This document shows positions 1-12,400 of a stretch of 64,000 nucleotides of DNA, in pieces (the first letter of the stretch is position 1; each line of letters begins with the position of its first letter). The stretch covers positions 1,054,001 through 1,118,000 of the forward strand of contig OX596346.1 of NCBI GenBank assembly GCA_951394405.1, read 5' to 3'. A program made the translations under genes and the position numbers. Below the pieces are notes generated by a model. It was not told the DNA's origin. It was given only the letters and a program-made list of their open reading frames with translations, and made no database searches. This DNA is from Coprinellus micaceus (lineage: Eukaryota; Basidiomycota; Agaricomycetes; Agaricales; Psathyrellaceae).

Positions 1-1167
1 CTTTATCTGCAGCCCTCAAGTCTCCTAGGGACTGGGTCACAAAGTCAGGAACGATTGGGGATGCGTTGGGTCCTGTGATGTCGGCTTCTGAAGTGATACC
101 TATGGCGCGCGGTCAGAATGCAACCGCTTGCCCACGACCAAGCCACTCGACGTACCAGTAAGGACGAGAAGCGTCGCCAGGCCACCGTTCTGGCCAAACT
201 GGATGTCTGTGTTCAGCCTATCGCCGACCATGATGGTTCGTTTGGGGTCAAAGTGGACCCTGCGAAGGTATCTCAGCCCGCGATGGAAGCGAGGAACAAA
301 AAGGGTGCTTACTTTGCTTGGATACTGTCTAGCATGGTAGTTGACGGCTTCCCGCAGATAACAGGTACACGTTGTATAGCGCACCGCAGAGGAGCGCTGA
401 TTGAACCTGCCCCAGGTAGCAACCCGTGTGCACTGGGATAGGTGCTATCCTCGTTCGTCTCGATGAAATGACACTCGGGGTCATTGAGCAGATACTGGAA
501 CGCCTTCGACAACTTGGTATAGTTGATCTTCGTGTCCAACCCGCAGATGACAGCCCCAACGTCGGGATCGCGTTTCCAAGTCCCTAGGTCGAATGATTCC
601 AGCGTGTTGTCTGCCGGATCCTGTGCCGGTAATTAGGAGCTACCTGGCAGGTGAGAGAAGCGACAAGTACCGTTCCACCTAAGAAAGAAATGTCTTCGCT
701 TCGAAGCTCCTCCTCAAGGCCAGCCATCCCGATGACATATGCCTTTTTAGTCTTCGGCATCTTAAGCACAGAAGACACATACACTGCGGCGGCATACGCA
801 GATCCGTAAACCTCGTCCTGCCAACAGAATCAGCTTCCAGCGAAGCACCGAATATGTCCCAAGTCTGGACTCACCGCATGTGCTTGGACTCCTAATTGTT
901 CAAACTTGCTCAGCAAGGTTTGCCTCGATTTCGTCGCGTTGTTTGTGACGAATATGACCTTCTTGTCTTCAGGGAATGTTCGAACGGGAACAACACTCGA
1001 AGAGATGAATGAAACGTACTTCTCCGGCGCAACATATCCAACACCTGAATCACTCCTTCTATCGAGTAGTCTCCCCTCCAGAGCACCCCATCACAATCGA
1101 AGAGCCAGGTATCATAATCGCGGAGGAGGGCTTCATATTCTCCCGCTGTTGAAATCCGAACGGCCAT
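1..1167 (-). CDS. PHO13: PHO13-type HAD phosphatase (4-nitrophenylphosphatase / phosphoglycolate phosphatase), 3' end off window
   Basis: HAD-superfamily phosphatase of the 4-nitrophenylphosphatase/phosphoglycolate phosphatase (PHO13) family, which in yeast clears toxic side-products of central metabolism in the cytosol. The start at 1167 opens MAVRISTAGEYEALL and soon reaches the catalytic HAD motif LFDCDGVLWRGD. Later exons on the minus strand give KVIFVTNNATKSRQTL (motif II), YVIGMAGLEEELRSE, HFIETNEDSTYP, VICGKPSTTML (motif III lysine) and TIMVGDRLNTDIQFG (motif IV). I could follow GT-AG introns near 1035, 860, 310 and 130 that keep the frame, for example AAG|GTCCAC joining to VHFDPKRT. 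The last visible exon ends in SLGDLRAADK at the left edge, so only the extreme C-terminus is missing. No damage is visible. Confidence in the family is high; single exon ends may be off by a few bases. Confidence 0.88.
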
Positions 1168-2209
1168 GGTATGTTGCGGTATATGTCTGATCTCGTGTCC
1201 GTGTTCTTCCAGGCAGTATGAGCCGGTGTATCTGATATGAATCTACCTCACCGCGAGAGTGCCGTCGCGATTGTGGTCGAGAAGAGAAAGCCAGAATATG
1301 ACGCACATCTCCGTTCGGTGATGAGATCTCCGGTTCGGCGGCAAATATTTCTCCGGCATTTGCCGGATAATTCATTGGCGATTCTCAGACGCTGAGCGCC
1401 GCCCTTGCCCTTCTCGTCGACATTCACAATCCATGGAATTCTGATCCATGAGACGACGGGGGTTTTCAAGAACTGTTCTCCCCAACTGGAATTGTCACAA
1501 AAATCGCTCGTCTCACTTCTCCGTCAATGGCCCCGCTTTGTCTAGTCCAAGAGGGAATATGCTGCCTCTCGGAGGCAAGTCCGTGACACGAGGTTTGGCG
1601 TAGACTGATATCAGGCTATCTTTCCAGGACCAGGAAGATAAGGAAGGGTGTGGTGAAGGAACCTCCGACCTCTAGGCTACTCTACCCTTCTGGAGCAAGA
1701 GAAGGGTCAGCCTTCTGCGGTCGCGAATCGGGCAACTATTGTCTTGGTGTAGCGGTCATCCCAGCGCCCTACTTCCCGGGAGAAGTCATAGCAACAGGGC
1801 GCTCTTCACGCTGTCTTCTGTCTTCTTGAGAAGCGTCAGGGACGCGGAAGTGAACATAACATCCGACAAATGTCAAGGAAGCTGCAACCCGGTGCAAGTT
1901 CACAACCCTCTTTTCATTTTACCAGAGGGCGAAGAGTCACCGATGGGTCGTTCCAACAGCCCCTGAAACGCCTGGATTTACCCACACATGCCCCGCTGGA
2001 TTCGTGCGACATATGGGTTTGTTGTTTAACAGCTTTGGGGGAGACGGCCTGGCGTGTCGCGGCGCTCAACCGCCGCGCCCAACTACATCAACCAGGTGGA
2101 GTGCTTTGTACCCATCAAGAGTCCATACGGCTCAATGGAAATTAATGACAAAGCGAAGTCGGACTATTCGTGGACTACTGGGATGGTTTGCTTGGCCTTT
2201 CGGCTAGAG
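1168..2209. other. Gene-poor stretch, no supported feature
   Basis: About 1 kb between the PHO13-like start and the 3' end of the transaldolase-like gene. Both neighbours read leftward, so this holds the PHO13-like promoter and the 3' flank of the other gene. The short open frames on both strands show no recognisable motif and no splice-consistent chain of exons. I see nothing else in it. Confidence 0.5.
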
Positions 2210-4372
2210 CTAGAAGACTTCGTCTTCGTCTTGTTCTTCTGGCTGGGAAGGCCTTCGTTCTGGGAGTCCGCCTTGGTCACGCACCAGAGATGACGACGGG
2301 ATTCCCACAGTGAGATCTTGACACCCGCTGGGACTCTCCGGACGCGAGTGAGGCGGTTCCTTCGGGTTTCGTGCTAGCTCCAACTCCGCGTCCACTTCTC
2401 CCAGCACCACATCCTCGATGATCTGCATCGCCCGTCCCAGCTTTCTGAGCTCAGGGTAAAGTGTCCACTCGATCATCCGCCGCGATTCCCTTGAAACCCT
2501 AGTCATGAACTTGCCATCTTCCCGCACGAGTTCTGCTGGGCATCGCGCTTGGCTAGCTCGCAATGTGACCTGGTCCCGCGGTACCTCTGTTGGGGTGTAT
2601 CGAGCTATATTCCACTCCAATCTATCAAGCTGATAGGTCGATACGGAGACAGCGTCGAGATTGGCCAACAAAGCAATCTCTCCCATCTGTATCAAAAGAA
2701 CACACCAGTCAAATCAATCAACCGATTCTGACAAAACGGCGACAACGGAACGCGGCGAGTCTCCGAGAAGACGGCCCCTCTGGCAGATGCTGCGTATGTG
2801 GAGTCATCCACTCACCTTCCTGAACTGCGTTCCGATGAGCCTGGTCTTGACTTCGTGGAGTCTGAAGTAGGCCATAATCGTCTGGATGGCCTCAATTCCT
2901 GGGTGTCTCTCCAGGTCACTATGATAGGTGATAGAAGGCCTTTGCCGCTCAAACCACCCGAGGATCTGAACGAGTTCACCGCCGACCAGGAACCAGGATA
3001 CCAGCAACCAAGCATGGGGTTGGGTCAACAATCAGATCGTCCAAAAAGCCGTATGTGAAACACCCACCCGGCCAACGTGTATCGTCACAGCTGCTGCGCC
3101 GGTTTCTGCACACGCTGCAGCGTGGATGAAGCTACCCACCAGGTATAGGTTGACGTTGATCCCTTCCTTCTGCAGAATGCGCGTAGCCTGAAGTCCAGCT
3201 TCGGTCGCGGGAATCTGCAGAGAAAACAAAGAAGAGGGTGCGTAAGCTGACGTCTTTTGCGGCTCCTTCGGTTCCAGTGCGGTTTGCGCCAGAAACGGGG
3301 GAGGGAACGTACGCTGATCAAGACGTTTTCCGCAGTAAAGCCTCTTTGAAGGAACAACTGGCTCCGCCGACGTGCTTCGCCCACCATGCCAGAGATGTTG
3401 TTGAAATTTCACGGATCCACGAACGTGACGTGGGGGCCTTCTATCATGTTTGCACTAGCCTCTCCTGCTTCAAATAGCTGCCAAGAAAAGTGTCGCAGGT
3501 TAGTCGCTCCAGTGGACGGTGGAGTTGGGAACATACGAAAGTTTCCAGTGCGTCCCTATCCCTCTTTTCGAATAATCTTCGGCGTTTTGCAGAAACCTTC
3601 CCATCTTTCGATCTGGGACCCGCGGTTATTCAAAATCGCTGAACTTCGGAGAATTTACGTACTCCCTATAAGCGCCTAAAATGCGCTTCGCGGCCAGCTT
3701 CGTGACTACCCAGACGTGGTAATGTAAAGCAGGATCGTCGCCTTGGAGCAGGTTTGCGACGCTGACCAAGCCAAACCAAGTTCCGGTCAGGGCTCCGCTG
3801 TGATATAAGAGCGCTAATTTTTCTATCAGTGCTTGATCCTGCTGGTTTTACAGGGCGCTTAACTCACTATGGCTATTCACGGAAGTCACTAAGACCCCGG
3901 TACTGTTCCGCCTCAACACAGACGCTATGCTGCATTGGGTCACTCCAGTCGGCGATTTCTGCCCATCCCTATCGCCACTCGATCCGTAACTTCCGCTGGG
4001 AGTAGCTTCCGTCGATGCAATTTGGGTCGAATATGACGCGCTCTGCGCTTTGCGATCGAGGCGATCAGCCATTTGCGGTCAGGTTTGAAGACGGAAACAA
4101 AGAGACAAAGGATGTGCAGCGAATGTAGAAGGAATAGATAGGCTGGAGAAGGAGGACAGAGAAACCCGGACTTGTAGTACTTGAGTTGCATATGAATAAA
4201 ATTACTGTGATGCCCGACTGGACCAGTAGAGATGGCTGTGGCATGATCGAAAAAGGACGTTTGTGAAGGGAAAAGCTGAGAGCCACTTACTTCCTCGCGA
4301 GCCGTTCCACCGGCGAGTTCCCTTGTCGCCCGAATCTTTTCTTCGAGCCTTTGTCTGTGCCTTCGGGTGGCC
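2210..4372 (-). pseudogene. Transaldolase-like protein lacking the Schiff-base lysine; in-frame TGA in a conserved exon (pseudogene or mis-splice)
   Basis: Related to transaldolase / fructose-6-phosphate aldolase. Exons on the minus strand give, in order: a Ser-rich N-terminal part (4372 to about 3890), TWFGLVSVANLLQGDD and HVWVVTKLAAKRILG (3830-3665), FEAGEASANMIEGPHVTF, then the barrel core IPATEAGLQATRILQKEG, INVNLYLVGSFIHAAACAE, TIHVGR, GWFERQ, GIEAIQTIMAYFRLHEVK, TRLIGTQFRK and LDAVSVSTYQLD, with a charged tail ending EEQDEDEVF at 2210. Two oddities stand out. First, where transaldolases have LIK before the (A/P)(S/A)T stretch, this reads LIS, so the lysine that forms the Schiff base is absent. 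Second, VTFVDP is followed directly by TGA (about 3409-3407), while the same frame resumes with NFNNISGMVGEARRRSQ, suggesting a CGA-to-TGA change. A 51-nt intron (GTGAAA...GGAG) could remove the stop, at the cost of a conserved stretch. The N-terminal exons are uncertain and could start further upstream. Confidence 0.62.
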
Positions 4373-4928
4373 ACGCGACTGCTTGTCCAATGTTATCAGC
4401 ACAGTGTGGCTGCGCTTACGAACTTGCAATTGACCAAATTGTATGTCCGCGAAGGTACGCCTCTGATCACTTTACGATACCGGTGCGCTTCACGTACGGG
4501 CCTCGACGCGATCACCTGTTACGACACCCGGGGACCACAATGCCGTGTTTGTAGATCGTTATGTATCCTGTAAGTGCTTCCGGCCTTCGGGGTTCTCCTC
4601 TCACGATCCGTTAAACTCTTGCCTCTCGAGCGTTTAAATGAAGTTACGAAACGTCTCGTCATGCGTAGGTAAACGACGACGATATGGAATTTTGCCATAC
4701 AGCGGTATAGGGAATGAATACTATAAGTACAAGCGTCGATACGAATGACAATAGCGAGACAGTACGACCGATAGCGAGGAGCATGACGACGATGAGGATG
4801 GGGTGACAGGGATGTGGAACTAGGAATACAAGCAGTGTAGGGTAGGGTCCGTGTTTCCGTGTCGTCAAGACAAGGGTATCTATGAGGAGTGTGATATGCG
4901 AAAGAGGAGCAGAATTGGTGAGGGAAAT

Positions 4929-5975
4929 CTAACGGTGGGTGCGCTCGGTATAGCCGTCCCAATCCATGCCATTCGACTGACTTGAGTATGATGAATAGTG
5001 TGGTACGGAGGAATTGTGGTTTGACTGAAATGTGACTTATAAGCATCGCAAAACCCGAGAGCTGAACGAAAAAGCTTACCGAGTACTCTGAGTCCTCGAC
5101 TTTCACACTACCGCCATAATGGTCGCCGTGGTGGTTGTACTGGGAGCCATGCCCGTGACCGCTTAGATGGGACTGGATCTGTGGCTACCGGGGGAGGAAA
5201 ACATCGTCACCGTAGGATCGCTAGTTCTCAAAACGGGGGCGACCTCGGAAAGCAGGGTCACCCCAGTAAATGAATACTTGCCGAAAAGGGTGGGCTGTTA
5301 GTTGCGCTCGATCCAGAGGGCGTGTTGGGCATCTGGAAAGCGGGACCATGGAGATTGAACAGGGAAGAGTTGCCGTTCTGCGAACCATTATGCGAGGGAA
5401 TGTTCCCATAATGATGGGAGAGTGGTTGAGGTATTGTCAGAGGCGGTGGTCGCTCGATGGCGTGAGGGGAGTCACTCGGCTGTTCGAAGGGAAGGGGGTA
5501 TGAGGTCGGCGCGTCCCCAACGCGTTAGCATTGATGGGCGTACCATGTAAACGTTGTCCAGGTGGCTGGACATTTTTCGACGCTTGTAGTCACGGTCGCA
5601 ACGGGGATCGGGATAGGGAGCCATGGTACCGCGGCGACTACCACCCCCGGCCTCCGCCAACGCCCGTCGAAGGTCTTCTATTTCTTTTTGGAGGCGGATG
5701 TTGTCTTGCTGCAGTTCGCGGATGGTGACGGACGACGGAGGGAGGGCGCTGACTTGCTCTGGGGAGTACCCCAACGCGGCCTGGAGCTTGGTTACTGTTT
5801 GCTCCAACTACAGGAAAGGGATGAGGGAGGGGGATTAGTATATGTACCCTCTCGCTGTCGACGGTGGGCTCACCTGTTCAATGTAAGCCTTGCGCTTTGC
5901 TCGATGCCTTGCCTGAGCTTTGGCATTACGGCTTCGCTCAGGCTTGTCGACACCGGACGCGGATGCAGACGACAT
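4929..5975 (-). CDS. bZIP transcription factor, five exons, 252 aa, with one GC-AG intron
   Basis: Nuclear DNA-binding protein of the basic-leucine-zipper class. Exon 1 (5975-5874) encodes MSSASASGVDKPERS and the basic region RNAKAQARHRAKRKAYIEQ, which carries the N-x7-R type spacing of bZIP contact residues. Exon 2 (5807-5544) continues into the zipper LEQTVTKLQAAL and a second helical stretch IRELQQDNIRLQKEIEDLR. Exons 3 (5479-5282), 4 (5178-5080) and 5 (5024-4929) are rich in Ser, Pro, Asn, His and Tyr, as in an activation domain, and end GYTERTHR. All exons are whole multiples of three and all introns are phase 0. Intron 3 must start at GCAAGT after TTTTCG (5281), a GC-AG intron, because no GT site keeps the frame; intron 2 contains a GCTAACG branch-point-like sequence. 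The gene looks intact. Its target genes cannot be read from the sequence. Confidence 0.85.
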
Positions 5976-8900
5976 CACTATCACGTAAAATGAGGGGAGG
6001 GTGGTAGGAGGAATAGGATTGGAAAAGAGGTGGAGTAGAGCGTGGTTGAAGCCTTATATCAAGTGGTATTTGGAGCGCCCACCTGGCAATAGAAACCAAA
6101 GGTAAGGACCTCCCGAAACCTAGTTTGCCCGATCTTAACACCGTTTCTGATTTGACTCCGACCCTGAACGCATCCAATCTCTTGGAAATCCACGTTGGTG
6201 TTTTTGCTTCCACGGACAGATCTCGATCCCCATTCGCTAGCTATCGACCTGTAACCCAAGATGGCGACGTCCCCTGGGAAGATAGCATCACCACCATCTA
6301 GGCTTATTAGGATAACTTCAATATTATTATTGTGGTGCTTTGTTTTCGTTGATGAACACCTCCGTCGTTTCTCTGTGTCGGCGTACGGCAAGCTCCGGTC
6401 GGAAGCATATTTTGGTCCCTAAGCTGGATAAGCCTGTCGCTAGAAATGGCATTATTGATCGGCCATCACGCACCTCCCCCACCTTTTTCCCATCTGCTAA
6501 ATTCCCTCGCCAAGCTTGTGCTGGACGAACCTCGAAACAAAAGGTTCTCGTCCTTAAGCAGCTGGGGCTCGATACGCTGCCCACAATATGCCACAGCCGT
6601 AATACACCCTATTGTGATGGGTTCCAGTCGATGCCGATAAACGAGCCGCAAAGTCAATCGCACGTCAAGCGCCCTCCGGCGGTGCCGCACATTCATCACT
6701 TGCAGTCGGTACCTACTCACCCCGTTCTCGTAGTCGCTCAGTATCATGAAGACGTCCTGGATGGTAGGAGAAATATAGCACTTATTACATACGTAAATAC
6801 GGAAAGAGAATGGGGAATGGAATGCGACTCGCCAAAGCCGTTGGGTATTGCGCGGTGTCGAACCCTCCATAATTTTGCCCTCTCAATTCTTGACCGAGAT
6901 CCGGTAGCGAAATGGCATGAGACTCATGACCTCCATTACATCACTCATAAGGTCTTGGTGGCGCTTTGCTTTGGGATTACAGCTTCAGAAACGAATGCTA
7001 TAGCATAGGAAATGAGAGCGCCTACGAGTTACTTGGTTGTTACCTCGGATACCATGGATCCTTCCGCCTTATGTCCTCCGATGAGTACCCTCTTCACACA
7101 GTTGAAACAGAGTCAATTTAGGTCTTGCGAATCCCCTCTCAAACGAGTTTCGTCGGCCGACCAGGGGCAGGCAGCATTGAAGCTCAACATCCCAGATTCG
7201 TTGCTTCGCTGACGGCTTTAGAAAGGTCTTCATTTTACTTGGTCACGTCGACCTTCCTATACACTGACTTGATTAATCTGGAGCGTCAGGACATGTCTAT
7301 TGACTTGCTGTTTTTGACGATGCTTCAGTTCCAAGCCACATGGAGCAGCTCTCTGTCACTGTGTGACACTTGAGCTCAGAATGCAATATGTACTGTCTGA
7401 AGTTTCCAAAAGTTGTTTGTTCGGGATTTCTAGGCGGCGAGTAGCAAGTACTGGTATCGTCGCATCCAATCTTCTTACTATCTATACGATCAGGCGCGCA
7501 TCTCGGTGTCATTCTAGACTGCGCCGGAAGGGAGCCAGCGCTTCAACAGGGCCGCTCTGGTTCGTACCTCCAACACCACTTGTGGCCGCCGCCCTCGGCG
7601 CCCCCTGTGTCTTGCCAGTGATAACCTAGGGATGTTTGACCCCTCCATGAAACTTTCCCCAGTAACTGGCCCAGAAGGAAGTCCATACTTAGTGCTCCAC
7701 GATGTAACCCCTACGATCCACCTGCATTTAATTCTTATCCAGGTAGGGAAGGGATGTTCGCTTTTCACCGAAGCCAGAAAATTCTACTTCTATCTGACCC
7801 TGAGACACGCAGCACTCAATGTGAAGGAAGTATGGATGTAGCACCAAGCCAACTCAGTGGTATTCGGAGCTACGGTGCGGTGACTGGGAGGCGTGACTAT
7901 CTAGATGACAGACGGCTTGTCCGTCATTGGGGTCACTTGAGGAGGAAGAGCAGACCCGCATAAATGAGGGAAAGTGGCCTAGAACGGGAAAATATCACCA
8001 GGTCGCCGCGAGTGCAGGGTCGAGACTCGAGAGCCAAGGTCAAGCGGGGCGTACCTTCCTTCTGGGTCTTTAGTTGGACACGCGCCCTGTCGTCAGCCTA
8101 ATTTGTCAAGCGAAGATTGGGCCCATCGTGGTTCTGGTGCTCACTCGAGTTTGGGTTGGACGGGTGTTGAGAAAATACCTTCTTTCAGCTGCACAACAGC
8201 AGTTTGTGATCTTCACCTCGTTGCTCTCGACACCGGGAATTTGTTGCCCCAGATCAATGAATTCTGAGAATCTCAGAAAATGTATTGGTCTGCGCGTGGC
8301 CGCCTGGCGCGCATAAGCCTGCCGTCTACCCGCGAAGTGCTCTCGCAAGCAATGCTAACGAAAAATATAATTATCTGGATAGATTCACCCAGGTGTGTGA
8401 TTTCCCCCGAGTCGAGGGGCACGAGGGGGCAGCGCAGGCGGCAGGAATATCCACCTCCCAGAGATCCGGAGGAATCAAGGTGTGCAAATGTGCCCCTTCT
8501 GCCATTCGCCGATCACCAGTAGCTTCCATAGTGCCGGCTCTGGGCAGATGAGGTAGGTTGGTAGGCTGGAGGGTACCGGCGGTATACCCCAGTAAACTTA
8601 TCACCGCAGTAAGCGAGGGTGGAGGGCGCCGCCTCTGAAGCCCAATAGAACGGTCCTAGAGTCGAGGGGCAAAGTGAGTTTGACTTAAGCTTAGTGGCTC
8701 ATTAATCGTTCCTGACCGACGAAGGTAGTGGCGGAATTTCCCAACCAGCCATGCACTGATCATCAGAAACGAAGTACCTACTCATAAGACGGTTAAGCGG
8801 CCTGCCTACCACGACAAGAGCCCTTCAATGAAGCTTTGCAATATTTGGCGAGGGGAAAGGATCATTCAAGGGCACGTAAGAATCCACGTCATGGAGGCCT

Positions 8901-9451
8901 CATACGCCATGCTTCCCCGTCGAGCCTGTGACGAGGAAGGTTAGTCGTATTTATGGGCGCTCGGGTTCGGTGAAGGTTGACTTACTGCCCTTGAGCCTGC
9001 GTCGATGGGTCCACCATCCAACAATGCCGGACGGACCGGAACAGCCATTTCCCCATAACGAATAAATTTCCTAGTCAAAACCAGACGGTCAGAAACTTCT
9101 TCCTGGGGAGATGCAATACGACGCTCATCTGGTGATCACGCTGGTGGAGAAGGCGGAGGTGTGAAATCCGGGGCGGTGGACTGCTTGATACTCGTGGTTG
9201 CTTGGACTCACGCTTCGGAAGGATTCTGAATGCGAAGCGAACAGTGAACTCGATTTCCATCTGCATCACCGTTGGCGCAGCAGCCGCACGTTCGATGCAC
9301 GGAGATAAAAGAGCGAGTGCATACTTGTGAAGATGCAGGATCGGTGGAAAAGAGAGAACACAATAAATAGAAGGCAGATGGGAATGAAACATTCTACGGT
9401 ACTGCGCACAGAATTGACGTCGTCGCCTGGGACGCCCGAGCACAGATACCC
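5976..9451. other. 3.4 kb stretch without a supported gene
   Basis: This lies between the bZIP start and the TOF1 3' end. The longest open frame is 222 codons (6340-7008, plus) but its translation has no recognisable motif or bias. On the minus strand a short segment around 6720-6760 reads DVFMILSDYENG between a good acceptor (CCATCCAG) and donor (GTGAGT), which could be one exon of an unrecognised or decayed gene, but I could not chain it to neighbours. No terminal repeats, transposase motifs or RNA genes were seen. The first few hundred bases should contain the bZIP promoter. Confidence 0.4.
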
Positions 9452-12400
9452 CTACTCTTCGTCACTGTCTTCGAGGACCAAGCGTTTTGCTCTTCGGGCG
9501 GATGTGACCGGAAGTTCGTCGTCTCCAGGAGGGCTGACAGCCTGGGGTGCACGCTTTCCAGTATCCAAATCATCGCCGTCATCACTAGGCGGTCTTGCGC
9601 GAGGTGAGAACCTCTGTCGATCGCGATCGTCCGAGGAGGCAGGAGCTCCCGAAGGGCTGCGAACGCCTGAACTTTGTTTTCTTCTTGGCACAGGGCGAGG
9701 TTTGGGGCGGGGTTTGCTGGAGGCAGGTTTGCCCTCACCGGAAACACCGCGCACCCTCGCTGTACGATGTGGGGCTGCGACAACATTACCATCATCCTCA
9801 CTTGTGCCGGGGTCAGATGCCCCGCTGCTATTCGAAGCAGAATCGGAATCTTCCTTGTCCGATATGGCAGGAATGATAGACGGAGAGGAGCGACCCCCAG
9901 GGCGCGCTCCTCCTGAGTCGTCGTCGGCGGAGGCGGGCGCATTCCCGGAAGCATCCTCCCCCTTCTTGTTCCTCCGCTTTCGCTTCTTCGTTCCTGTCGT
10001 GCGCATCCCCATCGGTCTGTCTGGGTTCCCTCCATTCATTGCAGCGGCGAGAGCTGCCCTCTCCCGCTGAGCCTTCTCCTTCTCCAAGAACGCCTCCATG
10101 TCGCCATACTCTTCGTCGCTGTCCTCAATGAACTGCGCCGACTTGTACTGCAGCTGTTCCTTCTGTTTCTTCTGACGATTCTTGCGTGTAGGTGCATCCT
10201 CGTCTGAGAGTTCGGCGTGGTCTGAAGCGGACGGAGAACGACGTCGTCTGCGACGCGCAGCACGCTTTTTGCGCAACAACTCTGCGACCTTCTTCCCGTT
10301 TAGGTCGAATGGAGTTTCAAGGAATTGGGAAATGACGTTATCGCATAGCTGGAGTTCTGATGGAACGATGGCCTGGGGAATGTACCACTCCAGCTCATCG
10401 TCCTCATCTGCTTGATCTGGGGTGATAGATAACAACTGAGTCAGTGTCATTCCTTCCCAGAAATACAGTTCGTCGAGCACGGAGACATGGAGCGTGGGGT
10501 TGGGAGGTAGGGCATATGAGCATGCCATTGGGGAGAGGAAAGATCGAAAGCGTGATTGAATGATGCACCGAACAATCACTCGCCGCTCGAGTTCCAATGT
10601 CCCCGTTTTCGATGCTGAGTCCATACTCACCTTCATCGCGCACGAAGAACTTGGAAAGCCTGAACAAGAGTTTCAGATGAGGGTTTTTGGTCGCGCTCTC
10701 CGCGTGATCGTTGCTCAGGTACGGGATGACTGAAACAGGCGCCCAACGGAGGCAGATAGATGATAAGGATCTCCAAGTTAGTTGTGGTTCACAACACTGA
10801 TACAAGGCAACCAACTGCTCACCTTCATCCTCGAACTTGGAAATGGCCTCAGCGGAAGGCCCTTTCAACGAGAGAGCCCGAGCAGCCTCTTCATCATCCC
10901 CGTCCCCGTCCTCACCCTCGTCTCCATCGGCCTTCTGATCCGTCTCTCGCACTACGCGTTCACGCTTGTCAATGACCGACTTTAAGATCTACAAATCGCG
11001 AGAAATCATGTCAGTTCCGGTCCAGTCAGTCGGTTGCACAGGAGGGAAAAGGTAAGGGGGTGCGTATCCGAATCGGAAACATTCGCTGAATAACCTTACC
11101 TCCTGTGTCCAAGTGACCAAGTCTTTCCGGCCCGAATCGACGAGAGCGGCAATCGCAATGCCTAACTGCTCCGTCCACGAATAACCCTTCTTCACTTCCA
11201 CCTCCGCCGGGAACGCCTTTCCAGCAGCCTCCTTCCTACCTCCTCTCGCACCCTTCTCTTTCTTCTCGGGCTCCCAGCTCGAGTACTGTTTCCAGTGCCC
11301 GCGATTCTTGGGAAAGAATGCCTGTTATGCATCGGAACCCGATCAGAGAATGTTCTTACTCGGGCTATACTGTGAAATGGAGGGGGGCATGCGTACCTCA
11401 ACCGCAAGGAACGGTTCTTCCTCCAGGGCCTTGAAAAAGCGCCGCAGGATGAAGTTAACCAGGTTCACAAGGTCTTTGTAAGGCTGCTCTCGCGGGAACG
11501 ACTTCTGATCTGCAAGGATGGCTTTGAACAAGTCAAGTGTCGAAACCTGAATATCACACAAACAAACGGAGGTCAGTTCGGGTCGAGTTCCGATAAGACA
11601 CCAGCGTCCATTCGCCCTTGGCCTCGTGAAGCATGGTAGAAAGAGTGCATGGAAGCACCTAAAGTAGCAAGGGCGGGAAGGGCAAAGGGTTCGTGCGCCA
11701 CGCCACGTGAAGTAAAAGCACCCTTTTCTCGATCCCTATCACACGACCCCGAGGAAACGTATCCAAACGTTCGAACGCCACGGACCTTGAAAAACAGCCC
11801 TTCCGCTTTCGCTTTGACAGCCTGTCGGTGCATCAACCCGACCACCCTCTTCATCTGTTCACCAGATGTGAATTCCTTGTACCGCCCTAGGTATGTCAGA
11901 AGCGTGGTCGCGACGGCGGCGTCCGCGAATTTCTATACGCGTCAGGGTGGCGCCGAGGGGGTGATAGGGAGAGCCGAGGGTTGATAGATAGGGAGGGAAT
12001 CGGTAGTTGAGGAAATGGAGTAAGTGGCGGGGAGGCGCAAAGGATAGAGATAAGCGGACCGATGTCAGTATATTTCTGTCTGGAGAGAACGTAGACAACG
12101 AACTGATTCGAAAGCCTCGAACGTGAACAGGGTTTCATGCACGACGTCTTCGTCCTCTTTTTCAGGTTCCTCTTCCACGTCAGGTATCCCTTCCTCCTCG
12201 GTGATACCCTTCTTCTTTCGCCTTCGCTCCTTCCTTCTCCGCACGTAGGTTTCGTCCCCTTTCTCTTTGGCCCATTTCTCCAGCATCCGAAGCAGCGAAT
12301 ATGCGAGATGCACACTCGAGTCTAGATATACGAGGCTCTGAGTTCCTTCTTTGTAGCTCCTGAGACTCTCCAGTGCGATGTCAAGCACCTCGCCGTTATA

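Noticed and set aside
6340..7008. 222-codon plus-strand open frame
   Set aside because: No motif, no bias and no neighbouring exons; kept only as a mention in the gene-poor stretch.
9327..10070. 247-codon plus-strand open frame
   Set aside because: It is the antisense shadow of the low-complexity TOF1 tail; the minus-strand reading has family motifs and acidic/Ser-rich tail composition.
10404..10636. Apparent extension of the last TOF1 exon upstream to 10636
   Set aside because: The phase-correct junction from FFVRDE goes to the acceptor CCCCAG before DQADEDDELEWYIP; the sequence between reads unlike the family and is best treated as intron.
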